Source of the DNA: CBDAPE01 sp965198325
GTDB taxonomy: Bacteria > Pseudomonadota > Alphaproteobacteria > UBA828 > JAPUJA01
Length of the DNA: 64,000 nucleotides
Assembly: GCA_965198325.1 (NCBI GenBank)
Contig: CBDAPE010000017.1
Coordinates: forward strand, 1 to 64,000
Direction: 5' to 3'
Below, piece after piece: positions 1-7,683 of the stretch. Each line of letters begins with the position of its first letter. Positions within the stretch are counted from its first letter, which is position 1. The position numbers and the translations under genes were made by a program. A model generated the notes under the pieces. It was not told where the DNA came from, did not search any database, and saw only the letters and a program-made list of their open reading frames with translations.

Positions 1-60
1 ATGCCGACCCGTGAAATGACAGCTGACCGGCAGGCCGCCTTGGCAGGGAGATATTCATGA
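1..60 (+). CDS. 3' end of an upstream gene (partial)
   Basis: Frame 1 is open from the window edge and stops with TGA at 58-60, sharing ATGA with the start of the next gene at 57. A four-base stop/start overlap is typical of translationally coupled genes, so this is probably the tail of an upstream CDS. Only 19 codons are visible and no function can be given. It could also be a chance open frame. Confidence 0.35.
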   Translation: MPTREMTADRQAALAGRYS

Positions 61-887
61 AGGTTCTGATCGTCGTCGCTCACCCGGAACCCAACGGGAA
101 ATCGTTCAACCACGCCATGGTCGGGGTTGCGGAAGACGCGCTTCGCGAGCAGGGCCATGACGTTCGCGTCAACGATCTCTACGCCAACGGTTTCAATCCT
201 GTCGGCGGACCGTGGGAGTTCGAGACCCTGCCCGACCCCGAGCGCTTCGAATACATGGCGGCGCAGGGTCATGCCGAGACAACCGGCACGAAGCACCCGG
301 ACGTCGTGGCCGAGCACGAGAAGCTGTTGTGGTGCGATCTCCTGATCCTGCAGTTTCCGCTCTGGTGGTTCGGCATGCCGGGTATCCTGAAGGGTTGGAT
401 CGACCGGGTGATGACCTACGGCCTCGCCTATGAGATTCCCGGGACCTACGAGGAGGGCGGGTTCAGGAGCAAACGTGCGACGGTTTCGATCACCACGGCC
501 ACCGAGCCCGAGTATTACGAGTGTCGCGGCCGAGGCGGCTATATGAGCCATCTGCTCTGGCCGATAAACAACGGCGCGCTGCGCTTTGTCGGGTTCGACG
601 TGCTGCCCTATTTCGTCGCCGACGAGGTGGGTGCCTACGTGTGCGGAAACCCCGAGGAAGACGCAATCTGCCAAAGGATCCTGGCGGATTACCGCGTCCA
701 CGTGCGGGGTCTGGAGAGTGTCGAGCCCTACTTCTTCCACCCCCGAGAGGACTACGAGACGGACCAGATGCGCCTCAAGCCCGAGATCGAGGCCAGAACC
801 GAGATGCAAAATCCCGATCTGCTCAAGAAAACAATCCAGACTCAAGGAGATACTGGCGGCATGAACGACAACCGGAATACACCCTAA
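57..887 (+). CDS. NAD(P)H dehydrogenase (quinone), flavodoxin-2 fold
   Basis: The 276-residue protein starts with a Rossmann-like strand and HPEP loop (residues 3-12, LIVVAHPEPNGKS), the FMN phosphate-binding region of the NQO1/KefF family. The family's core motif for FAD or FMN contact, LQFPLWWFGMPGILKGWIDR, is complete near residues 98-117. Members are soluble flavoproteins that reduce quinones or act as modulators of transporters with two electrons from NAD(P)H. An AGGGAG Shine-Dalgarno lies just ahead of the ATG. The length is typical of the NQO-like group. The substrate is not evident. The start overlaps a possible upstream gene by four bases, suggesting an operon that enters from the left edge. 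Confidence 0.85.
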   Translation: MKVLIVVAHPEPNGKSFNHAMVGVAEDALREQGHDVRVNDLYANGFNPVGGPWEFETLPDPERFEYMAAQGHAETTGTKHPDVVAEHEKLLWCDLLILQFPLWWFGMPGILKGWIDRVMTYGLAYEIPGTYEEGGFRSKRATVSITTATEPEYYECRGRGGYMSHLLWPINNGALRFVGFDVLPYFVADEVGAYVCGNPEEDAICQRILADYRVHVRGLESVEPYFFHPREDYETDQMRLKPEIEARTEMQNPDLLKKTIQTQGDTGGMNDNRNTP

Positions 888-1190
888 TCAAGCCGCCAAG
901 CCGTCCGACATACCGAGGCCACCTCACTAGGCGGCGAACATCGGCCCAAACCGGGCTCATGGACAATTCCAGTATTTGAAAACCTATTTGCCATTTATCT
1001 ATTTGTTATGATTGAATAATATGCTTTACCTAGAGGCTCCCCCTTTAAGTGCTGCAGAAATCCGTAATCATTTCGAAAGCGGATTGGTTCTAATTCAGGC
1101 GCATCCGGGCGCACGTTTGTCAGGATTTCATCAACAGCGCCAAGTTCGAATTTTCGAACGCGGCTATAACCTTGAGCAAAGGTGAGCGGC
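888..1190. other. Intergenic region, partly AT-rich
   Basis: No convincing gene is present. The stretch 960-1035 is clearly richer in A+T than the neighbours, so it may hold the promoter of the transporter at 1191. A reverse-strand frame of 93 codons (995-1276) mostly overlaps the transporter and shows no recognisable domain. Confidence 0.5.
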
Positions 1191-2543
1191 ATGGCAAGCA
1201 GGCGTAAGGCTCTATGGGGATGGATGTTTTTCGACTGGGCAAACCAGCCCTTCCACACCCTCATCCTGACTTTCACTTTCGCCCCCTATTTCGTCTCCCA
1301 AGTCGCCGTCGACCCCGCCCAAGGCCAAGCCGCGTGGGGCTACGCGATCTCCATCGGCTCGATCGTCATCGCGTTGGCGGCCCCGGTGCTAGGCGCCGTG
1401 GCGGACGCGAATGGACCGCGCAAGCCATGGATCCTCATCTTCTCCGCCCTCTACGTTGTTGGCGCTGCCGGGCTCTGGGGCGCGGCGCCGGGGCTGACCG
1501 ATCCAATGCCGATCCTGGCCTTCCTCATCGTCGCCCTGATCGGGGCGGAGTTCACGGGTGTCTTTACCAACTCTCTATTGCCGGAGCTTGGAACCAGGAG
1601 TGAAATCGGCCGCATCTCCGGCTCCGGCTGGGCGATGGGATACTGGGGCGGGCTCGCGAGCCTCGTTATCGTGCTCGGCCTGATGGCGCCGATGCCGGGG
1701 TCGGAAAAAACCCTCATCGGCCTTAATCCGATCTTCGGACTCGATCCCGTGCGCGGCGAGGGCGCCCGTGCCACAGGACCGATGTCGGCGATCTGGTACA
1801 TCGTCTTTATAATCCCGTTCTTCCTCTGGACCCCGGACGCGAAACGCAGGGTGATCGCCTCAAGCGCCGTCTTCGCGGGATTGAGGGACCTGAAGAACAC
1901 ACTTGTCACTCTGCCTTCGAAGGGCAGCTTCCTTGCCTATCTCATGTCCTCGATGTTCTATCGAGACGCGTTGAGCGGGCTCTATATCTTCGGCGGCATC
2001 TACGCCGCCGGGGTGCTGGGGTGGGAAACCTTTCAGCTTGGCGTGTTCGGGATCGTCGGTGCCCTCGCCGGCGCGGCCGGCGCCTGGTTCGGCGGACGAG
2101 TGGATGAGCGACTGGGTCCAAAACCCGTGATCACCGTCACGATCCTGGCGCTGATGATTGTCTCCGCGATCATAATCACGACCAGCCCAGACGAGGTTCT
2201 GTTCATCGGCGTCGGCTCGCCGGATGCGCCCTCGAGCCTCCCAACCATCGTCTTCTATATCTGCGGGGCCATCATCGGTGCGACAGGGGGCTCGCTTCAG
2301 GCCGCGTCGCGAACCATGCTCACGCGGCAGGCTAACGAGGAACGGATGGCCGAAGCGTTCGGCATCTACGCACTGGCGGGCAAGGCTACCTCTTTCCTCG
2401 CCCCGTTCCTTATCGCCTTGATGACTGATATAACCGGCAGCCAGCGCATCGGCATCACGCCGGTTCTGCTTCTCTTCCTCGTCGGGCTCGTCTTGATGCT
2501 CTGGGTGCGCGCCGATGGAGAGCTGTCCTGCGTCGACACTTGA
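1191..2543 (+). CDS. MFS transporter, UMF1 (Atg22-like) family
   Basis: The 450-residue integral membrane protein begins with the UMF1-family signature, a Trp/Phe-rich first helix (WGWMFFDWANQPFHTLILTF) followed by about 11-12 hydrophobic segments. UMF1 members are bacterial relatives of yeast Atg22 vacuolar effluxers and are thought to export small metabolites; the substrate is not known. A GTG at 1182 would give three more residues, but AAAGGTGA at 1178-1185 is spaced correctly for the ATG at 1191, so that start is preferred. It stands alone between intergenic DNA, with transposon remnants about 440 bp downstream. Confidence 0.85.
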   Translation: MASRRKALWGWMFFDWANQPFHTLILTFTFAPYFVSQVAVDPAQGQAAWGYAISIGSIVIALAAPVLGAVADANGPRKPWILIFSALYVVGAAGLWGAAPGLTDPMPILAFLIVALIGAEFTGVFTNSLLPELGTRSEIGRISGSGWAMGYWGGLASLVIVLGLMAPMPGSEKTLIGLNPIFGLDPVRGEGARATGPMSAIWYIVFIIPFFLWTPDAKRRVIASSAVFAGLRDLKNTLVTLPSKGSFLAYLMSSMFYRDALSGLYIFGGIYAAGVLGWETFQLGVFGIVGALAGAAGAWFGGRVDERLGPKPVITVTILALMIVSAIIITTSPDEVLFIGVGSPDAPSSLPTIVFYICGAIIGATGGSLQAASRTMLTRQANEERMAEAFGIYALAGKATSFLAPFLIALMTDITGSQRIGITPVLLLFLVGLVLMLWVRADGELSCVDT

Positions 2544-2978
2544 TGCCCAACCGATCCGATCCGGGATATGGGCGCGATCCCTCGATACGCAGATCGCGCA
2601 CAGTCGTCCCGCCGCGAGCGATGAGCCGGTTAAAGCCTAGCCGAACGCGAATTCCGCAGATACCCCCATCGTTCTCATGCACGGTACATTTCCGGATGCC
2701 GCTCAATCTGATTCTCGAAGACAAAGGCCACCAGCCCGTGGACACTTTGTTTAACAAACCATCGAATGATGACCTTCGTACCCACCGGGCGCACCCGCTT
2801 GCGCCCGTGAAAAACCGGATATTCACTGACATGCCACGTGAACAAGACGACCGGCATGCAGCGCGGAAGCCCGCCAGATCGATGCTCGCATCCTCGATGC
2901 GCGCTATAAAGAAATGATGGCAGCTTGATTCTCTCATTATCTCTTCAAAATACGATGTTTGTGGCGTAATAGTTTTTG
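2544..2978. other. Intergenic region with no recognisable gene
   Basis: Several overlapping frames of 60-160 codons exist on both strands (for example 2540-2917 plus and 2675-2857 minus). None has a known motif or a good ribosome-binding site. The stretch lies between a transporter and an IS end and may be decayed coding DNA; nothing in it can be named. Confidence 0.5.
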
Positions 2979-3359
2979 GGGCCCCTCGAAAAATCCCTTT
3001 TGCCTTCCGTGATTGGATAGAATCCGTGATCAGCGACGTGGGGATTGGGAGAATCGGCCATGGTCCAAATGGGTTTTTTCGACATTGCGAAGCGGTATGC
3101 GGGCCTGGATGCCAAGAACGATCCGTTGGCGAGGATCGACGAGGTGGTTCTGTGGGCAGCCTTTCGTCCGCGTCTGGAGACTGTGTGGCGCCGGCGGCCT
3201 GAGGAGCGGAAGTCGCCGGCGGGCCGGAAGCCTTGGGACGCTGTTGTGATGTTCAAGGCGATCGTTCTCTGCGAGCTTTACAACCTGTCGGACGAGCAGG
3301 TGGAATACCAGCTTCGGGATCGTCTTTCGTTCATGCGGTTCTTGGGTCTGAGTCTCGGT
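2979..3359 (+). mobile_element. 5' fragment of an IS5-like insertion sequence
   Basis: The fragment begins with the terminal sequence containing CCTCGAAAAATCCC (about 2979-2996). It carries the first 100 codons of a transposase from ATG 3060: a start MVQMGFFDIAKRYAGLD and the helix LYNLSDEQVEYQLRDRLSFM, typical of the IS5/IS1182-like DUF772 N-terminal domain. The frame is cut at 3359, exactly where the IS6 inverted repeat begins, so the DDE catalytic part is missing. About 93 bp of the same end recur inverted at 6085-6177. Confidence 0.8.
3060..3359 (+). pseudogene. IS5-like transposase, N-terminal fragment
   Basis: Only the DUF772-type N-terminal domain (about 100 residues) of an IS5-family transposase remains. 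The open frame continues into the IS6 end until 3407, adding foreign residues after the LGLSL motif. No catalytic Asp/Glu residues are present, so the fragment cannot transpose by itself. Confidence 0.8.
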
Positions 3360-3957
3360 GGCTTTGTCAGAGTAAATGTGCTTGAGCCTGTAAGGGGAGT
3401 TCAATAGCCTCAAGCGATGCGAAATTCCTTCCGTTATTTCAATAGTTCTCCCGAGGTCATTCGCCTCGCGGTGATGTTGTACATCCGGTATCCGCTGTCG
3501 CTACGGCAAGTCGAGGATCTCCTGTTCGAGCGTGGCATCGACATCTGCCACGAGACGGTGGGTTTCTGGTGGAACCGGTTCGGTCCGATGTTCGCGGCAG
3601 AGATCAGGAAGCGGCGGGTTAATCATCGGTTGTTTTCGCAATGGCGCTGGCACCTGGACGAGGTATTCGTGCGGATCAACGGAGAGATGCACTATCTGTG
3701 GCGTGCTGTGGATCACGAAGGCGAGGTGCTCGAAGTCTTCGCCACAAAGCGCCGGGATCGCAGGGCTGCTCTGAAGTTCCTGAAGCGTGCCATGAAGCGC
3801 TACGGCCGGCCAGAAGTCATCGTGACGGACCGGCTCCGTTCGTACGGTGCCGCGATGAAAGAGATTGGGGTCGAGGATCGTCAGCGTTGCGGTCGGTGGC
3901 TCAACAATCGAGCCGAGAATTCACACCAACCGTTCCGCCGACGAGAGGGAGCGATGG

Positions 3958-5877
3958 GAGCGCCAGGCTAACTGGCGGAAAGTAGCCGGTGCGAGTCCGG
4001 CGGGAAGGAAGGTGTAACCAGCCACTTCCGCCCCGAGTCATGGGCCGTCATTCGCGAGGATGGAGGTTAAGCGTTGACAGGGGTGCATATGGGCGAGGGC
4101 TATTGAGCTTCGAAAATATCTGTGATTCGGGGTGCCGAGGATTTCCATCGTGTCGAAGGCAACACCGCTCCCACCGCCATGGTGAGGGGGGAGAGGGCCC
4201 CGCGGAGTCGGAGAACCCACACGCACGTAGGTACGCTTTCCACCGGGACCTGGGAGATCTGCACGCCGTCCCACAGTCGTAGTGGGGCCGCAAAGGAAAG
4301 GAGGATTCCGTAACCGATGATGAACGGCATGCAGAAGTCAGACTCGGTCATAGTAGCTGTGAAGCCGGCGAACAAAGGGGCATTTGTTCTGGCGGAGCCG
4401 ATGGAGCGAAGGACCGGGCCCGAGGGGAATCCGGAAGGTCAAAGCATGCGCCAGACGCAGGACTGGGAAAGCGTGTCACAGGCGACTGACCGGATACGGC
4501 AATTTGTAAAACGGGAACCCCGGGAGCGTCTTACGACGCTTCTCCACCATGTTACGGTCGATGCGCTGCGCTGGGCGTTCTTCGCACTCAAGAAGAACGC
4601 GGCAGCCGGTGCGGATGGCATGACGTGGTGGGTGTACGAGGATGGGCTGGAAGGCCGGTTGGCTGACCTGCATGACCGCGTGCACTCGGGAGCGTACCGG
4701 GCGATGCCATCGCGGCGGGTGAACATAGCCAAGCCAGATGGCGGCACACGACCGCTCGGCGTTGCGGCCATAGAGGACAAGATCGTCCAGAAGGCTGTGA
4801 CGGAGATGATCCTGACGCCGATCTATGAGGCGGAGTTTCTAGGGTTCAGCTACGGGTTCCGGCCCGGGCGGGGGGCGCACGATGCGCTTGACGCGCTCGC
4901 GGTCGGGATCGAACAGCGCAAGATCAATTGGATAGTTGCCGCGGATATCCGGGGCTTCTTCGATAACATCTCGCGGGACCGGCTGGTCCGGTTTCTTGAG
5001 CATCGGATCGGAGACAAGCGGGTCATCAGGCTGATCACCAAGTGGTTGAACGCTGGCGTCATGGAAGATGGAGAGTGGCGGGACAACATGCGGGGGACGC
5101 CCCAAGGCTCGGTCGTTTCACCGATTCTGGCGAACGTCTACCTGCATTACGTTCTCGATCTCTGGTTCCGGAAGAAGTGGCGCACCCACGAGGCCAAAGG
5201 CGACACAGTTATCGTGCGGTACGCCGATGACATCGTGGTGGGTTTTCAGCACAAGCAGGACGCGGAGCGGTTCCTGAAACACCTGAAGGAGCGGCTCGGA
5301 TGCTTCGAACTGGACTTGCACCCCGACAAGACCCGGCTTATCGAGTTCGGGCGGTTCGCACGTAAGAACCGTCAGCACCGAGGGTTGGGAAAACCGGAGA
5401 CGTTCGACTTTCTGGGTTTCACGCACTACTGCGAGAAGGACAGGAAAGGGCGGTTCCAACTGGGGCGCAAACCGGTCGCGAAGCGGATGACACGCACCCT
5501 GAAGCGAATCAAGGAGGAGCTTCGCAGGCGGATGCACCACGGCGTTGAAGAAACCGGAAAATGGCTGGGACAAGTTCTCAACCGATGGCTGAACTACTTT
5601 GCCGTCCCGACCAGCCACCGATCCCTGAGACGCTTCGCACACCGACTGACAAGACTGTGGCTCAAGAGACTACGCCGCAGATCACAGAAGGACCGCTACA
5701 GCCGGGCTTAGAATGGAGCGAGTTACAGCAAAATACTGGCCCAAGCTGGAAACCCGGCACCCGTGGCCGAGCCGACGACTGGCCGTCAACTCGACCCAAG
5801 GGAGGAGCCGTGTGCGTTAAACGCGCTCGCACGGAACTGTGCGGGGGGAGCGGGGCAACCCGCTTCCCTACCGCGAT
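3958..5877 (+). ncRNA. Group II intron RNA (self-splicing retroelement)
   Basis: The 1920-bp intron starts GAGCG (consensus GUGYG, one mismatch) and ends in AT, fitting the 3' AY rule. Domain V is recognisable at 5805-5837 with the AGC triad and the GCCGTGTGCG...GCGCTCGCACGG hairpin. Domain VI follows (about 5838-5877), a stem capped by GCAA with an unpaired A at 5870, eight bases from the 3' end, in the place of the branch-point A. The boundaries were set by restoring the host transposase reading frame. The maturase ORF sits between the 5' ribozyme domains and domain V, as in typical retroelement introns. Confidence 0.85.
4317..5711 (+). CDS. ltrA: Group II intron reverse transcriptase/maturase (C-terminally truncated by frameshift)
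   Basis: The 464-residue protein has a reverse transcriptase domain (about residues 85-345) with the catalytic YADD box in VIVRYADDIVVGF, the fingers motif KPDGGTRPLG and the GTPQGSVVSPILANVYLH block, followed by a maturase (X) domain (about 375-455). No HNH endonuclease domain is present, as in many bacterial En-minus introns. Its role is to bind the intron RNA, aid splicing and copy it at the target. The stop at 5709-5711 appears to be due to a one-base shift: the +1 frame from 5710 continues RMERVTAKYWPKLETRHPW... to TAA 5818-5820 in domain V, the usual end of this intron class. Confidence 0.9.
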   Translation: MMNGMQKSDSVIVAVKPANKGAFVLAEPMERRTGPEGNPEGQSMRQTQDWESVSQATDRIRQFVKREPRERLTTLLHHVTVDALRWAFFALKKNAAAGADGMTWWVYEDGLEGRLADLHDRVHSGAYRAMPSRRVNIAKPDGGTRPLGVAAIEDKIVQKAVTEMILTPIYEAEFLGFSYGFRPGRGAHDALDALAVGIEQRKINWIVAADIRGFFDNISRDRLVRFLEHRIGDKRVIRLITKWLNAGVMEDGEWRDNMRGTPQGSVVSPILANVYLHYVLDLWFRKKWRTHEAKGDTVIVRYADDIVVGFQHKQDAERFLKHLKERLGCFELDLHPDKTRLIEFGRFARKNRQHRGLGKPETFDFLGFTHYCEKDRKGRFQLGRKPVAKRMTRTLKRIKEELRRRMHHGVEETGKWLGQVLNRWLNYFAVPTSHRSLRRFAHRLTRLWLKRLRRRSQKDRYSRA

Positions 5878-6084
5878 CCAGGTTCAGAGACATCAAGATC
5901 CTGCAGAAGTTTGCCGCCGCCCACGCCTCGATCCACAATCATTTCAACCAGGACCGTCATCTTTACAACCGCGGGAGATTCAAACTCAATCGCTCGGCCG
6001 CCTTGGCCGAGTGGCGCCAACTTGCAGTCTGAGAGCCCTCGATCGTTGGTTCCACTGGTCCCATCCAGTTAGTCTGACAATGCC

Positions 6085-6177
6085 CCTTTGGACCATGGCC
6101 GATTCTTCCAATCCCCACGTCGCTGATCCCGGATTCTATCCAATCACGGAAGGCGGAAGGGATTTTTCGAGGTGCCC
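6085..6177 (-). repeat. Inverted copy of the IS5-like left end
   Basis: The reverse complement of this stretch matches 2979-3075 with only scattered differences, from the terminal GGGCACCTCGAAAAATCC through to the transposase start (ATGGTCCAA). It is therefore a second terminal fragment of the same IS5-like element, in opposite orientation, abutting the right inverted repeat of the IS6 element. Confidence 0.85.
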
Positions 6178-6459
6178 TTAAGCCAATTCTGTGTCCAAGA
6201 AAATCGCGTCCAACTCAGCAGGATCAACGCCGATCGGCGCGTTAACTTGTTGATTTCTCACGGCTCACAGGTGTCGACATTCCGCGCCGAACGACACAGG
6301 TTCAGCGGTTATTGAACAGTGAACCGCTATGGACGGTGGTAGCGCCGACTGTCTGTAAAATGCCGAACTTGCCATCGAAGTTATGGACGGTGGTAGCGCC
6401 GACTGTCTGTACATGACAATTCCGTCCCATATGCTCCGCCGTTCACAGTCTAATCAGAC
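6178..6459. other. Intergenic region with a 30-bp direct repeat
   Basis: No gene is seen. A perfect 30-bp sequence containing GGACGGTGGTAGCGCCGACT occurs twice, at 6328-6357 and 6382-6411, with 24 unrelated bases between (54-bp period). The region lies just downstream of the IS nest and just beyond the 3' end of the MFS gene on the minus strand. Confidence 0.6.
6328..6411. repeat. Two perfect 30-bp direct repeats
   Basis: Copies at 6328-6357 and 6382-6411 are identical. Two copies with a 24-bp spacer are too few to call a CRISPR array and no cas gene is near. They may be a local duplication or a binding-site pair. Confidence 0.7.
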
Positions 6460-7683
6460 TTAATTATCGCCCCGCTCCATCCCCCACACCCGCGCTGCGA
6501 TCGCGAGCCCGAGCGCGGGGCAAATCAGCATCGCCCACCAGGCCTGCTCCCAGCTCCCGGCGACGGCGACTACGATGGCAATGAGCGGCGGGCCGATCAG
6601 CATGCCGATCGCACAGCCCTGGATCGCGAAGCCGCTCGCCATGGCGACCAGATGGGGCTTGGGCGCGTGCGCCGCCGCGCCTGCAGTCACGGCGGCTGGC
6701 AAAACCCCGCTCACCAGGCTGAACACGATGGCGAGCGGGATCTTGGCCACCTCGGGCGCGAACGGTCCCAGGATGAGGGCGGCGGTCACCCCCATGGTCG
6801 CGTTGGCCGTCGCGATCAGGCTCCAGCGGGGTACGCCCTTGAACAATAGCCAGGCGCCCGACAGGTTCCCACCTATGTTCACAGCCACGACCAGCGCCGT
6901 GAACAGCCCGGCGGCCATGGCGCTCCGCCCTTGCGTCTCGACCAGGAAGGTGGGCAGCCACGCCGCGACGGCGAACCACGTAACCGAGTACAGCATGAAC
7001 GCGCCGGCATAGAACCAGAGCACGGACCGGGCCAGGGTTTCGCGCGCGCCCGCCCAGTCGAGCGGCGTGTTCGGGTCGGCCCGGGGCTGGTCGGGCCAGC
7101 GCCGCGGGCTGGTGCCGAAACCCACGAGCAGGATGAAGAACAGGACCACCCCGGCGGCGATCAGCCAGATACCGCGCCATCCCACGGAATCCAACAGCAG
7201 GGGCGTTGCCACCATGGCGAGCGCCATACCCGTGGGTACGAAGCTGCTCCAGATGCCCAGCGCCAGGTCCCTATCGGCGGGCCGGCTCGCGTCGAAGATG
7301 ATCTTGGGCGCGGCCACCGCCACGGTCGCGAAGCCGATGCCCTCGATCACGCGGCTCGCCAGCAGCAGGCCGGCGGATGCCGCGAAGGCGCCGATGAGCG
7401 CGCCGATCACCATGGCGAGCAGGCCCCCGGTCACCATCGCCCGCGCGCCGGTCCGGCTGCCCAGCATACCCGCTATCACAGCGAAGCCCGCGCCAAAGAC
7501 AAAGAAGATCGAGGCGATCCAGCCGGCGGTCACCTTGTCCAGCCCAAGGTCGGCGCCGATCATGCCCAGCGCGGGCGGCACCTTGCCCACCGTGAGCCCG
7601 ACCATCACCCCAGCCATCACCGCCAGCGCCACTACGTCCCAACGGGTGGCGGGCCTCTTCGCGGCTTCGGAATTAACGCTCAA
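6460..7683 (-). CDS. MFS transporter (cyanate/nitrate-like MFS_1 type)
   Basis: The 407-residue protein has about 12 hydrophobic segments, a first helix region WDVVALAVMAGVMVGLTVGKVPPALGMIGADLG and the MFS loop-2 style motif GSRTGARAM after helix 2. It resembles the CynX/NimT class of proton-driven antiporters that move small organic or inorganic anions; the substrate cannot be read. The start is a TTG at 7683, supported by AGGAGAA about seven bases upstream; no ATG lies closer to the Shine-Dalgarno. It is a single gene, with about 1.5 kb of gene-poor DNA upstream. Confidence 0.8.
   Translation of the reverse strand: MSVNSEAAKRPATRWDVVALAVMAGVMVGLTVGKVPPALGMIGADLGLDKVTAGWIASIFFVFGAGFAVIAGMLGSRTGARAMVTGGLLAMVIGALIGAFAASAGLLLASRVIEGIGFATVAVAAPKIIFDASRPADRDLALGIWSSFVPTGMALAMVATPLLLDSVGWRGIWLIAAGVVLFFILLVGFGTSPRRWPDQPRADPNTPLDWAGARETLARSVLWFYAGAFMLYSVTWFAVAAWLPTFLVETQGRSAMAAGLFTALVVAVNIGGNLSGAWLLFKGVPRWSLIATANATMGVTAALILGPFAPEVAKIPLAIVFSLVSGVLPAAVTAGAAAHAPKPHLVAMASGFAIQGCAIGMLIGPPLIAIVVAVAGSWEQAWWAMLICPALGLAIAARVWGMERGDN

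Larger units (their letters stand above)
3417..6032 (+). pseudogene. IS6-family transposase split by a group II intron (exons 3417-3957 and 5878-6032)
   Basis: Exon 1 encodes an IS6-type transposase up to the residues after the catalytic Glu: the DDE residues are visible in WHLDEVF, IVTDRLRSYG and NNRAENSHQPFRRRE. Exon 2 encodes the C-terminus, RFRDIKILQKFAAAHASIHN through AEWRQLAV and stop. Joining base 3957 to 5878 gives REGAMARFRDIK, the junction expected for intact family members, so splicing would restore the whole reading frame (about 231 residues). Without splicing the protein stops at 3971 a few residues into the intron. The gene is thus not mutated but conditional on intron splicing. 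Confidence 0.85.
3360..6084 (+). mobile_element. IS6-family insertion sequence interrupted by a group II intron
   Basis: The terminal inverted repeats are GGCTTTGTCAGAGTAA at 3360-3375 and, on the opposite strand, GGCATTGTCAGACTAA at 6069-6084 (14 of 16 match). The single transposase gene is split by the intron at 3958-5877; without the intron the element is about 805 bp, the usual IS6 size. The 8 bases flanking each end differ, so there is no target duplication, as expected if IS6-mediated rearrangement or deletion occurred after insertion. Confidence 0.85.

Noticed and set aside
995..1276. 93-codon minus-strand frame
   Set aside because: Overlaps the UMF1 transporter start and shows no domain or ribosome-binding site.
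6328..6411. CRISPR array
   Set aside because: Only two repeats, a short spacer and no cas genes.
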